The notes under the pieces were generated by a model. The model saw only the letters and a program-made list of their open reading frames with translations, ran no database searches and was not told the origin of the DNA. A program made the translations under genes and the position numbers. From contig CM020618.1 in the NCBI GenBank assembly GCA_009829735.1, forward strand, positions 16,725,346 to 16,789,345: DNA of 64,000 nucleotides, written 5' to 3'. Shown in pieces: positions 10,915 through 22,099 of this stretch; positions within the stretch are counted from its first letter, which is position 1; each line of letters starts with the position of its first letter. This stretch comes from Pyropia yezoensis (lineage: Eukaryota; Rhodophyta; Bangiophyceae; Bangiales; Bangiaceae).

Positions 10915-12682
10915 TTCCCCCCCCCCTCCGCCGCCCACCCCCCGTGCGTCCTCTGACGATGCGTCGTCGTCGTCAGCGGCGGCTGCGGCGGCGTCCGCCC
11001 CCCCCCCACCTCCGGTCCAGGAGGTGGACCCGTCGGCGGTGCCCCTCCCCGCCGTCGGCGACGTGGTGCTCTTCCCCGGCCGCTGGCCCGGCGAGGACGC
11101 GGCCGGCATTGTCGAGGCCGTCCAGCCCAACGGGCGGGGCAGCCACACCATTGATGTCGCCGAGATGGGCCGCCTCGGCCCCACCCTCTTTGCCGTCCCC
11201 CGCAGCGCGTCGTCGCGCAAGGGGCGCCTGTGGATGGACGCGACTGCCGCCCGTGTCGCGCGGTCTGCCGAGTACGTGGCGTCACAGGACGCGTACCGCC
11301 TGCCGGGCGCGCGCGACGGCTATGCCCCCGTCCGCCGGGGGGAAGGGGACGGGGCGGCCGAGTGGGCGGCCTACGAGACCCTCCGGGCGTCGCTGCTGCG
11401 GTCTGCGGCGGGGGCGGGCGCGGTGGGCACGGTGGGCGTGGGGGTGGGCTGGGGGGTACCCGTGGGGGGGGCGTTTGGCCTGGGCGCCGCCGCGGGGGTG
11501 GCCTACCTGGCGCTCCTTGGCGAGTCGGTCAACCGGCTGGGGGGGGCGGGCCGCGGCAGCGGCGCGGCCACCGACGGCGGGGGGGGCGGCGGGCCGCCCG
11601 CCGCCGTTGCGGGCGTCCTCCTCAACGTACGCTTCCTCATGCCTGTCCTCCCACTGCTGGTCTTGTCGGCGGTGGCGTCACTGTCGGCTGCGGGGGGGGG
11701 TGGCGTTGACGGCGCCGCCACCGCCGCCACGGCCGCGTCTGCATCGGCGTGGCCGCTGTTTGGCGCCGCTGCTGCCACCCCCCCTCGGGCGCAGGTGCTG
11801 GCCGCTCTCGCCGGCTTCCTCACCTACAAGGCGCCGCTGGTGTGGCGCACGGGGGGGGAGCTGCTCGCCGCGGCGGCGTACGACGATGGCCGCCCAGACA
11901 CGTCGCTCAGCATGACGGGGCGGCTGGTCAAGGCCGCCGCGCGAGGCGTGCTGCGGTCCTCTTCGTCAGACGCTGCGGCCGGCGGCAACGCCGCCACCGC
12001 CGTCGACGGTGCGGCACCAACGACGGCGGCTGACGGGGGTGTGGGTGGGGGTGGGGGCGGCGGCGGCGGCGGCGGGGTGTTGGTGTTTGCCGGCCCCAGC
12101 GGCGTTGGCAAGTCCACCCTCATCCGCCGGCTGCTCGACGACTACCCCGACCGCTTTGCGCTGTCCGTCTCGCACACGACCCGCCGCCCCCGGGCGGGTG
12201 AGGAGGACGGCGTGGCGTACAATTTCGTCACCGACGAGGCGTTTGCAAGCCTCATTGACGCGGGGGCCTTTCTGGAGCACGCCGCCGTCCACGGCAACCG
12301 GTACGGGACGTCGGTGGCGGCGGTGGCGGCGGTGGCCACCGCCACCGCCACCGCCGCGCCGCGCGTGTGCATCCTCGACGTGGACGTGCAGGGGGTGGCG
12401 GCGGTGCGCGACGCGGCGGGCTCGCGGCTCGGCGCGGGCGGCGACACGGGCGTGCCGCTGGTGGCGGTGTGGGTGGCGCCGCCGTCACTGGAAGCGCTCG
12501 AGGCCCGCCTCCGCGGGCGGGGGACAGAGGACGAGGCGGCGGTGCGGCGGCGGCTCGACGCGGCGGTACGTGAGATGCGCTGGGCCGCCACCAACCCGGT
12601 GTGGGACGTGACGCTGGTGGCGGGGGAGCCCGACGCGGCGTATGCAGAGCTCCTCGATGCGCTCCGGGGGCCGTTTCTGTGA
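10646..12682 (+). CDS. AtpI/CGL160-like membrane domain fused to guanylate kinase
   Basis: A single 678-residue frame. Residues 1-130 are Ala/Pro-rich and could be an organelle-targeting peptide. About 134-200 is a small domain (GDVVLFPGRWPGE, IDVAEM). About 250-420 is a membrane domain with hydrophobic segments (AFGLGAAAGVAYLALLGESV; NVRFLMPVLPLLVLSAV; VLAALAGFLTYKAPLVW). The GFxTYK end and overall order recall the AtpI-like domain of CGL160, a plastid ATP synthase assembly factor; that link is from memory of the family. From about 476 to the end is a guanylate kinase: P-loop GPSGVGKST, SHTTRRPRAGEEDGVAYNFV, EHAAVHGNRYGT, ILDVDVQGV, and LRGRGTEDEAAVRRRL. It would phosphorylate GMP or dGMP to the diphosphate. 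The kinase is complete and near certain. The fusion is uninterrupted in the DNA but needs a transcript. Confidence 0.85.
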
Positions 12683-13207
12683 CTGTCGAGGTGAGGGTGG
12701 CGGGGGGGAAGGGGCGGGGCGGGCGCGCCCTCTGTCAGTGCATGTACGGACGTGGACGCCCCGCGCGTTGCGCAGGGGATGGGGGGGAGGGGGAAGGCAG
12801 CGGGAGTCGGGCGGCAACCGCTCTCGGCCCACCTTGCCCCCCATACGTGCGCAACCGTCAGGGGGGCCGCGGTAAAGTAAACCTGCATACCACCGGGGCA
12901 CACGAGTCCCAACGAGAGTACGAAAAAAAAAAGAAAGAAAGAAAAAAAGCACACTGGCGCACCCCTGCAACGGCCGTCAGACGCGGCGCAAGGGTTCATG
13001 GCGCCCCCCCGCTCGAAAAAAAAAAAAAAACCCTGGCCAGAACTAAAAAACCCCCCCAAAAAGGCGACGTACGAGAGAGACAGACAGAGACCAGACGAGA
13101 ACCCACAACGCACACAACCACACACGCCCACCCCCCCCCCCCCCCCCCCCCCTGCAGACGGGACGACCGACGCCGCCGTCCCGCGCTGCTGCACGCGGGA
13201 GGGCGCG
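12683..13207. other. Convergent intergenic region
   Basis: The guanylate kinase gene (+) and the PH-kinase gene (-) point at each other across this stretch. It holds A-rich runs (12926-12949, 13015-13030) and a C run (13131-13152), consistent with two 3' untranslated regions back to back. Confidence 0.5.
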
Positions 13208-16200
13208 CTACCCCTCGGCGGCGGCAAGGACGCCGTCTGCCTCGCGGCGCCGCCGGCGGGTGTCGCGCCCCCCCCGCGCCTTGCGGCCGCCCGCGGGGAC
13301 GACACACCCAAAGAAGCCGCCCACGCCGCCGCCGCCACCGCTGCCGCCGCCGCCCCCGCCCAGGCGGCCGCCCCGGCCCCCACACCCCGGCACCGCGTCC
13401 TCGCTGCCGCCGGGACCGGCCGCGCCACCGTCGGCGCCGTCCCCGCCGCCCCCCTCGCCGCCGCCGCCGGGGAGGTGGCGGGCGAGCACGCCGACGCTCT
13501 CCCCAAAATCCCGCGCCGCGCCGCCAAGGAGCCCCCACGGGCGGGCCGCCCCGCCCACCCCCGCGTCGCCGCCGTCCCCCCCACCGACACCCCCCCCAAA
13601 CACCGAACCGCCCCCCCCCCCCCCACCACCACCACCACCACCACCACCACCACCACCACCACCATCACTGTCCAGAGGGGAGGAGGAGTGCACCGACCCG
13701 AGGCGGGCCGCGTCAGCGGCGGCCCCCCCCGCCCACCGCACGCCCGACGTGGCGAGGAGCAGGCCCCGCCGGCCACCCGCCGCTGCTACTGCTGCCGCCG
13801 CCGCCGTGGCGCGGGCGCCCGCCCAGCCGCCGTCCCCACCACCGCCGCCGCCGCCGCCGGCCGCCACCACCGTGCCGGTGGACGTTGCCGACGACGCGTC
13901 ACTGCCATTGGCGGCGGCCGCCGCCGCCGCCCGTGCGCGGCGGAGGCGGCCACCGCCGCCGACGCCGCCGAGGCGGCCGCTCAGGCCACGGCCATCGCCG
14001 CCGCCGCCGCCGTCCCCACCGCCACCCTCTGGAAAGTCAGAGAGGCCGTCTGGGGGATCCCCGCCCGCCGCCCACGGCCCCGTTGGGAGGCCCCACGACG
14101 ACGGGTGCACCCAGCTGCCGCCGTCAAAGCCGCGGCCGCCACTCGCCGACGGCCTCGGCGGCAGCGCCGACGGCGTTGCCCCTGGCGTGGCGGCCGCGCC
14201 GCCAACGCCCTCTGCCTCTGCGGCCGCCACCGCCGCCGCCGCTGCCGCCGCGGCGGCCGTCTCTTCGGCGGTGGGGGGGAGCGGCGGGGCGGCCACCCCC
14301 GCCCCACCCCCCCCCGCCCAGTGCCACCGCCCCCGTCGCTTGACGGCGCTGCCACCCGCCGCGACCGGCGGCGGCGGCGGCGGCGGCGACTGTGGCGGGT
14401 GGTCGCCATGCCGGCGGAAGCGGGCGGCGAGGCCCGCCCGCGAGCCCATTATCGCCGCGGGGGCGTCTTCGGCGGCCGCACGCCGCCGGCCCGCCGCCGC
14501 CCCCGACGACAAGGTGCTGGCCGTCCCGCCGCCGCTGCTGCCGCCACCGCCGGGCGCAAACGCCGACACGGACGGGAGGCTGGCGTACTCAGACGACAGC
14601 GGGTCCGCCGCGGCGGGTATCGCGGCGGTGGCGGCACTGCCGCCACGGCCACCAGTCCCCCCCACCACGCCACCGCCGCCGCCGCCCGTGGCGCCAGAGG
14701 AGGCCGTACACGACGACGCAGCGGTAGAGGTGGACATGCCCGACACGGGCGATCGCGTCGCGACCGCCCACGGGGGTGGCGGCCGCACCGACGCAGGGCG
14801 CTCGGCGGTGGGCGCCCCCACCGCCGTCGCCGACACCCGCTGCGACGCCGCGCCGCCATACGGGGTGCGGGCGGCGGCGGCGGCTACAACGGCGGCCGCC
14901 TTTTTCTTTGCGCCCCCCCCGCCACCACCGCCGCCGCTGCCGCCGCCGCCGCCCCCCCTCCGGTGGTGGTGGTGGTGGCCCAGCGGCCCCACCGGCGCCG
15001 CCCGTCCAGCCGGCACGTGGGGGTAGGCGGCAGTGCTGTCGGCGGCACCCCACCGGCGGACCGCCTCGTACTCATCGTCCTCTTCGTCCGACTCGACGCT
15101 GCTGGTGAGGCCGCCGCCGCCACCGCCGCCGCCGGTCGTCGACGAGGACGGCGGCGGGGGCGGGGAACCCGACGCTGCAGCCGCCACCGCCGACGCCCCC
15201 GCCGTCGGGGGCAGCGAAAACGGGGAGCCCACCTGGCGGTGGTGGCGGGCGAGCCACGGGTGCGCCACCGCCTCCTCCACCGTCATCCGCCAGGCCGGGT
15301 CCTTGGCAAGGAGGGCGCCCACAAAGTCCTTGGCCTCGGCAGAGACGGCGCCCCACTCGTCGGGCGGGAAGAAGAGGTCCCGCTCGAGGACCTGCGTAAA
15401 GTACTCGGTGGTGTCCCCCCCACCAAAGGGGAACCGCCCCGAGAGGCAGAGGTAGGCAACGACGCCCACCGCCCACAGGTCCACGGGCTTGCCGTACCGC
15501 TGGCGGCGGAGCATCTCGGGGGCGAGGTAGTAGCTGGTGCCGACAAGCGCGCACAGCGAGGCGTCCGTGGCGGCACGGGCGGGCGGGGGGGACGACAACG
15601 ACGACGACGGCGATGGCGGCGACGGCGGCGGGGTGCCGTCGTCGCGGCTCGCCAGCGGGGCGGGGGCACCCCCCACCCCCCCCCCCCACGCGTCGTCATC
15701 TCCGTCCTCCCCCCCCCCGTCGGCGTGGACGCGGACGGAGAAGCCAAAGTCGGCCAGCTTGACCCGCAGCGGCGGCACCGTATTCTCACACAGCAGGTTT
15801 TCCAGCTTGATATCCCGGTGCACAATCCCCCGCCGGTGGAGGTAGGCCACCCCCTCCAGCACGTCCCGCAGCGCCGCGGCGGCGGCGGCTTCGGAAAAGG
15901 ACGACTCCGAGACGTAGTCGTACAGCTCACTGCCGGCGAGCACCTCGGTGACAACGTGCACGACGGTGGGGGCGGCGAAAATGTCGAGCGTGCGGAGGAC
16001 GTTGGGGTGGCGGAGGGAGCGGAGGATGTCCAGCTCCCGCGCCAGGTACGTCTCTTCCACGCTGCCAGAGGCGGCGGCGCGAGCAACGGCGCTACCCGGG
16101 GGGGGTTCCAGGCCTTCGGCCACAACCGGTGGCGGCGACGGTGGCGGCGAGTCGTCTCCGCTGCCGCTGCCGCCGCCGCCAAAGCCACCACCACCACCAC

Positions 16201-16744
16201 CGCCGCCGCCGCCGCCGCCGTCGCCGCCGCCACCGTCGCCGCCGGTATCCCAGCCCCCCCCAGCGGCACCCCCCCCACTCCGTGGCCGCCGGCGGATCAC
16301 CTTTACCGCCACCGGCGCGGCGGTGATGCGGTCGGTGGCCTGAAAGACTTCCGACTGCACCCCCCCCCCAATCTTGTGGCCGAGCTCGTAAAAGTCCGTC
16401 ACCCGAGGCGCCCCGGGGGGTGGCGGCGACGCCGCCGCCCGGGCGGCGGCCACCAGCCAGCCATCCAGGTCGGCGGGGCTGTCGGCGAAAAAGGTCAGCG
16501 TCGCGCCGCCGCCGCCACCACCACCCCCACCTCCGCCCACCCCACAGACGATACCGGCGGGGACGACGCCGTCGGCGCCAGCGGCGCCCCCCCCCACCCC
16601 GTCGCCCCCAAGGCCAGACCCCATCGACGTCAACGACGGCAGGGAGCCACGGCTGTCGCCCGTACCGCCACTCCCGCTATCCCCCCCCCCCCGCCATCCT
16701 CAACGGCACCGTCCGCCCCCCCCGACCCGCCGCCGCCGCCACCG

Positions 16745-16775
<31 letters not shown>

Positions 16776-17029
16776 CCCCCCCCGCCCGCCACACGGGCCC
16801 GACCGTCCGGATGATGAGCTCCCCCGTCCGCACGCCGCAGCACACGCTCCCCCCCGCGAGGGCCACCCGCCACGTTGCCGCCGCCCCCGGGCGGCGGTGG
16901 TTGGCCAGCACCCCCCCCGACAGGACGAGGTACCGCGCCAGCGGCGCGCCGCGGCGGCGGCCCTCCTTGCGCAGCCAGCCGGCGCGCTCGCCGGGGGAGG
17001 CGCTGTACCGGAGGGGGGACGGCACCGGC

Positions 17030-17063
<34 letters not shown>

Positions 17064-17157
17064 TGGGCGCGGCCGACGGGTGGTGGCCGCCCGGCGGGGG
17101 GGGTGGCGGGGGGAGTGACCCGGGGGGGGGGAAGGAGGGCGGACCCCCGCCGTCCAT
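13208..17157 (-). CDS. PH-domain Ser/Thr protein kinase, frame broken
   Basis: A signalling kinase with an N-terminal pleckstrin-homology domain that would bind membrane phosphoinositides. The first PH half (GERAGWLRKEG, RYLVLSGGVL) starts at the ATG at 17157. The second half (LTFFADSPADLDGWLVAAARAA, with the conserved C-helix Trp) lies in another frame with the kinase. The frames switch in a 12-base G run (plus-strand C at 16681-16692); one more or two fewer bases would join them, so a sequencing error or allele is likelier than an intron. Counting from the ATG at 16633, the kinase has a Gly loop (GGGVQSEV, about 89), VAVK Lys111, Glu200, HRDIKLEN (272), DFG (295), APE (371) and DLWAVGVVAYLCLSG. 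Low-complexity inserts lie after VAVK and in the activation segment. The closest group appears to be CAMK. A Gly/Ser-rich tail of over 600 residues follows. Confidence 0.85.
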
Positions 17158-18860
17158 GTCCGCGGCGTGCGCTTGCGCGTTGGCGGCAGGGGGTGGCGGC
17201 AGGGGATGGCGGCCGGCGGCCGGGGCGGGCGGGCGGGCGGGCGGGCGGGCAGGCGGGGAGGCAAGCAGGCAGGCAGGCAGTCGCGGCGGGTCACGGTACA
17301 GCGGCGGCGGGGAGGGGGGCTCTCGGCACCGACGGGGAAAAGAGGGGACGGCCACGAAGCGAGAGGGGAGAGCGGGAATAGGGGGGGGGGGAGAAGGGCG
17401 GGGGGGCGACCGCCGGCGGCGCGGGCAGCGCGGGGAAAGGTACAGTACAGGGGCGGGGTCACCCGAGCGTCCGCGGGTGGGACGGCCGGGCGGGGGGAGG
17501 GAGGGAGGGGGGGACGGCGGCCGCCCTGACGGGTGCACAACGGCCGCGCGCCCGCGGCGGGTGGGGCGGGCAGCCGGGTGGGAGCGTCGGGGCGCACCGG
17601 TGGGGGGGGGGGGGGGGGGGGGAGGGTCGTTGGGTGGGTCGGTGGGTAGGTGGGTGGGTGGGGTGGGGTGGGTGGGTGGGTGGGTGGGGGGCGGTGTCGT
17701 GACCGTGTCGTGACCTGCTCGTGCCACGGCCGGCCGGCCGTCGGCGTAGGGGAAGGTGGCGACGGCCGCCCGCCGGGCCGGGCGCGTGGGCGGCGGCGCG
17801 AGGGGGGTGGTCGCCGGCCGGCCGGCGGCCGGGCGGGCGGGCCGTGGTCGTGACGAGGAGGAGGGCGAGCGGCGGGCAGCGTCGGCGGGGGGGTGGGGGG
17901 GGGGGGGGTTCCGTGCGACGCCCGCCTGGGGGGGGCAGAGACGCGGCCGACGCGGCGGCGTCGCGACGACGCCGCCGCCGGTGCCCCCCGCGTGTGTGTC
18001 TCTGCGCGCGCGCGCGCGCGCGCGCCCGGCACACGTCGCGGGGGGATGAGGGAGGGGGGGAGGCGGGGGCGGGGGGGGGCGCCTCCGCACGAGCCTGCCG
18101 TGGTGACGGTGCGCTCTGCCGCGGCGGGGGCGGGCGGGCGGCCACGACGTGGGGGGATGGGCAAGAGGGAGGCGCCGGGGGAGAGGGGGGGGAGGAGCGG
18201 CGCCCAGCCGCCGCCGCCGCCGCCGCCGCCGCCGGTCGGCCGCGACGCGTACCGCGGTGCGCCGGTCCTCGCCGGGGCGTGCAAGCAATCCGCCAACCGC
18301 CCCCCCCCCGGCCAGAAGCACCGCCACCCGCCGGCCGTGACGCGAGGCGGGCCGGCACCCCGTTGTCTCTGGCCGCCTGGCACACGCGGGCCGTGGGGGG
18401 GGGGGGGGGGGGGGGGGGGAGGTTCGGGTAGGCAATACCCCCCACGGCGGGGGGTGCGGGGAAGGGGGCCGCCGCGGACCGCCCCACCCCCACCCCCCCC
18501 CCCGCCTTGTTCGATACACAGCCGGCGCCCCCCCCCCCCCCCCCCCCGGCGGTGGACAGGGGGCCCCCTGCCCACGGCACCGCCGGCGGCCCCCCCCCCT
18601 GCAACGGTCAAAAAAAAAAAAAGGGGGGGCAAAAGAGGGCAAAGGTGGACAAGCTCGAATACCTACGAAGGACGGAGGGCGGGTGGGGGAGGCGAGGGGG
18701 CAAACAGAAAACAAAGGTCATAGGCCGCCGGCTGGCGGCAGCGACGCCGGCAAAGGCAGCGGCGGCAACGGCGGCGGCGGTGGCGGCGCTCACACCCGCC
18801 GGCGGCGGCGTGGCCGGTCGCGACCCGGCCGCCGCCCTCGTGGCGCGGGAAGCCGCCCGC
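17158..18860. other. GC-rich region upstream of the PH-kinase
   Basis: This is extremely G-rich on the plus strand. It includes a (GGTG)n tract at about 17629-17694, a (CG)n run at about 18004-18026, a 25-base G run at 18395-18419 and a 20-base C run at 18528-18547. Long frames on both strands are products of composition. It probably holds the PH-kinase promoter, which reads leftward. Confidence 0.4.
17225..17280. repeat. (GGGC)n/(GGCA)n microsatellite
   Basis: Tetranucleotide repeats GGGC then GGCA lie just upstream of the PH-kinase start codon, probably in its 5' leader (which reads from the minus strand). Confidence 0.8.
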
Positions 18861-18871
18861 CAATGACGTCA
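18860..18871. promoter_or_regulatory. CCAAT box overlapping a TGACGTCA motif
   Basis: CCAAT at 18860-18864 runs into the palindromic cAMP-response-type element TGACGTCA at 18864-18871, a known binding site for bZIP factors. It is about 1.7 kb from the nearest recognised start codon, so any promoter role is uncertain. Confidence 0.3.
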
Positions 18872-21700
18872 AGGGGGGCGGGCCTCGATCCCGCTTTGGC
18901 CTCTGGGCGGCTGTGCTGGACGACGGCACGTGGCGCGGTGGGCTCCTGTCCTGTCGAGCAGTTTGGGGGGGGGCGGGCGGTTGGTTGGCGGGGATCAGGG
19001 CGGTGCGATTGGGCGGGGGGAGGGGGGGGGGGGGAAGGGAGGAGGGAGGGCGGGGGGCCTTCCTGGTGCGGGAGGGGAGGGTGGAGAGCAGGGGTAATAG
19101 TCACGAGACGGTTGCAGGGGCCACGGGGCGTGGCCCGCGACCGACAGCCACACAGCCGCTGTCACGCGCAGTGCGGGCGGCTGTCGCGTCGGCCAGACGC
19201 GCGCGTGTGGATGACCAGCCGTGGCAGGGCGGGGGGGGGGGGGGCGCCGGTCAAGAGTCGGCTTGAGAAGCGGGTGGCGCGGCGGGGGTTGTTGGGTCGG
19301 GGGGGGGTTGTTGTGAGGGAGGTAGGCACGCAGGGGGGAGACTGGGAACGGGGAGGTGGGGGGGGACGTGCGGCGGTCCTGCGGCCGGCCGGCCGGCGCA
19401 AGCCCTGCTTTCAGTACTCTTTGTCTCGTGGCCGACCTATTGCGGTGGACGCTCCACCACACAACGTGTCGCAATCCGCGCCGTTTCACCGTCGCAGTGG
19501 AGGAGGGCGGAGGGGGGGGGGGTGGGGTGCTGGCCTGGCAGGCCAACCCATTGGTCTGCGAAGCGTGACGGCCGTCCCCGCCCCACACCCGTCGCGCCGG
19601 CCGGCGCGGCGGCGTCACGGGGCCGGTTTCGTATGTGTCCTCTATCCAGAAGAAAAAAAAAGGGAATCTGGCGGGACGCGGGGGGGTGCCGATCCCCGAG
19701 AAGAACAAGGAGGGGCAAAAAGCCCCCGCGGATTCTCCCCCGCCAGCCGGCGCTCGGCAGAGGGGGCTCTGCGCCGGGGCACGCGTCGGCCAATCCATGA
19801 CGCTGTCTGTGAGCCATCGACTGAACAGTCGCAGTGGCCAGCACCTCTGGCGGCGGCTGGGCTGCCCCCCTTCACAAAAAAAAATGAAGAAAAGGACAAG
19901 AGATTCGCGCCGCCGCCTCTCGCGCGAGAGGCGGTGCAAGGCTGTCTGTGGGGGGTTTTTGGAATTCTATGGCGGCAACCTCCCCTCGACCCAAGCCCTG
20001 TCGTCGACGGCCATTGGATGCCACGCCTTTTCTTGTTCCAGTGCCAAACAGGCCCATGCCCATTCTCTTCCTTCCAACCATCGGGACCAGTCGAAGCCTG
20101 CGACTGGCAAGCAGCCAGTGGGCCTCGCTGCGCCGCCCCCTTTTTTGGGTGTTGCGTTCACTCGCATCGCTCCAAGATCGTTTCTTGTCGTGGTGCCCCA
20201 CTGGCTGGGAAGTCGGCGGAGGGCGCCCCCCCCCCGCCGAATCAACAGAGCTCCCGTTGCAGAGTACAGTGAACAGGTACGCGTCATATCGCGGCTTGCA
20301 GGGTCCCACGGCGGGCCAGGGGAACGCTCCGGCTGGGCTGGGGCGAGGCTGGAGCGAACTGGAAACAACGTGGTGGGCGGCTGGTGAGGCAGCCGAGGCC
20401 GCCTTGGGGGTCCTCGCCTGCCGACGAGGCCGGGTTTGGCGTCGCGACACACACACGCGGCAGGCAATCGACCATGGGCGACGGGTGGGGCGTGAGCTCC
20501 CAAAGAGATCGTCGCCTCCTCGGGAGATGCTTCTCAGGTCCACAGCCAACGCCCCCACATTACAGTCAAGTTTGTGCGACTGTGCAAGGTCGCCCTTCAG
20601 CGGACAGGCGGACAGGCCTTGCCTTGACCAGCTGGCTCAATGGTCTCGTGATCAGTGCATCTAGATAACAAACAAAAATAGCGAAAAAGCATTGCACAAG
20701 ACTCACTTTGTAAATCGTGCATGATCCTTTCACCCGAATTCATTGTGAAGTCCACTCCACAAGCCAGCTGGAAGTATTTAGATAATGTGCATATACTTTA
20801 TGCTGTTGCTCTGTTTGTACTGTCTGTAACCGGCCACCGATGACCGGCCAACGACGCGGACTTGGGACGCGGCGATATCTTCTGGGCGGGGCCGGCGGTG
20901 GCCCATCGCTGCTGCGTGGCTCACGCAAGGGACGGGGCCGGCCGGGGGGCCGTCCACCATGACCAAACGGCAGCGTCCCTCTCTTCTCCCACGTCGCCCC
21001 GTACCCGCCCACCCGGGGACGCAACCGCTCAACGGGGAAAACCTTGGGGAGGATCGCGGCCTACCCGTCTTTCCGGCAGGACCACAGCCACTTGGTCGTC
21101 CATGACCTGCCTGTTACACACATCTCCGTGCAACTTACCAAGAGCCGGCTCTCCTTGAGCCTGGCCAACCGAGGGACTTCAATTGGGGACTCGGAATAGT
21201 GTTGATTCAGTAAATTATATGTCTTTGGCACACACTCCCCCCCTGTCCTGGTTACCCACCGTTCCAGCACGTCTGACCAATCCCCAACCCCCTCGCGTTG
21301 CGAGGAGAACCGGCGGTGGCGGCTCCCCCGCGTGACCTGCCACAGCCACTGCAGATGGCAGTGGCAGAGCAGCGGGAGAGAAAGGATGGAGACGAAAAGA
21401 ATAACAGACCCGTGCGGGCGCCACACCGTCCCCGCGGATGGGGTGGTTGCCCGCGCGGCGAGCCGCCTCAGCAACGCGGCCACGCGGCGTCTGCCCCCCA
21501 TCAACGTGAGGGCCGCAGCCCGTCGGGCGTGCGTCGGTGAACGCATTCCCGGAAGCGCATGCCCTCCTTGCCGCGCCCAGCACGCTGTAACCCCCCCCCC
21601 CCTCGATTCCCCAGCTCTTCAAGCCCAAAGCACGGGGCCCCTCCGCTCCCCCCCACCCACCCACCTCCCCCACCCCCCCCCCACCTCCTCCCCGCCCCCC
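18872..21700. other. No recognisable gene
   Basis: Long overlapping frames exist on both strands but none shows a domain. A 22-base perfect palindrome (arms CCGCCTCTCGC) lies at 19913-19934, next to A-rich runs at 19653-19661 and 19876-19884. AT-richer DNA occurs at 20660-20820. Confidence 0.35.
19913..19934. repeat. 22-bp perfect palindrome
   Basis: Arms CCGCCTCTCGC and GCGAGAGGCGG are exact reverse complements with no spacer. No gene is recognised nearby. Confidence 0.6.
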
Positions 21701-21710
21701 GGCTTCCGCT

Positions 21711-22020
21711 TTAGATGTTTGCACGGATGAAGGAAGGCGCTGGCGGAGCTGGTGAACGAGAAGTAGGACGGGTCGTTGAGGCGGCACTTTCCACCGGCGT
21801 CCGGTTGGCCTCGCTGTACGAGACAATGCCAAAGACGTTGACGAAGGGGCGGCCGCCGCCGAGCCCAAACAGCGGCCCCCCGCTGTCGCCAATGCAGGTG
21901 GCGTCGCCGGCGCCCAGCGCACCACACACCTGCCGCGGCTGGGTCGCGGGGGGGGACGACGCCGGTCGGCACCTGCTGCCGCGCCCACCACCCGTTGCAC
22001 TGGGCCCACGCGCGCTACCT
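21711..22020 (-). pseudogene. Trypsin-like serine protease, C-terminal fragment
   Basis: The minus strand encodes VCGALGAGDATCIGDSGGPLF and then VFGIVSYS, the catalytic-serine block and following strand of S1 proteases. Just upstream, in a different frame, is CNGWWARQQV; the two frames could meet at an 8-base G run near 21948-21955. I found no catalytic-His segment (TAAHC) upstream. After the serine block the sequence runs into Pro-rich residues and stops without the usual C-terminal helix. It is therefore most likely a gene relic, although missing upstream exons cannot be excluded. Confidence 0.55.
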
Positions 22021-22099
22021 CTTCATCGTCTTGCTGTCCCGAAGCGGAAGCGGCCTCTCCTTCGTCCCATGGAGTGGGGTAGCATGTCACGGCACCACG

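Noticed and set aside
12142..13776. A 544-residue minus-strand frame across the guanylate kinase end
   Set aside because: It overlaps the real kinase domain in antisense and has no recognisable domain.
12998..17713. A 1571-residue plus-strand frame opposite the kinase
   Set aside because: It is the antisense of the kinase gene. It has Ala/Arg/Pro-rich content and no domain; it stays open because GC-rich codons rarely give stops on the other strand.
16630..18714. A 694-residue minus-strand frame as a separate gene
   Set aside because: Only its last part, from the ATG at 17157, encodes a PH-domain half. The upstream part is Pro/Arg-rich composition noise, so it was merged with the kinase gene.
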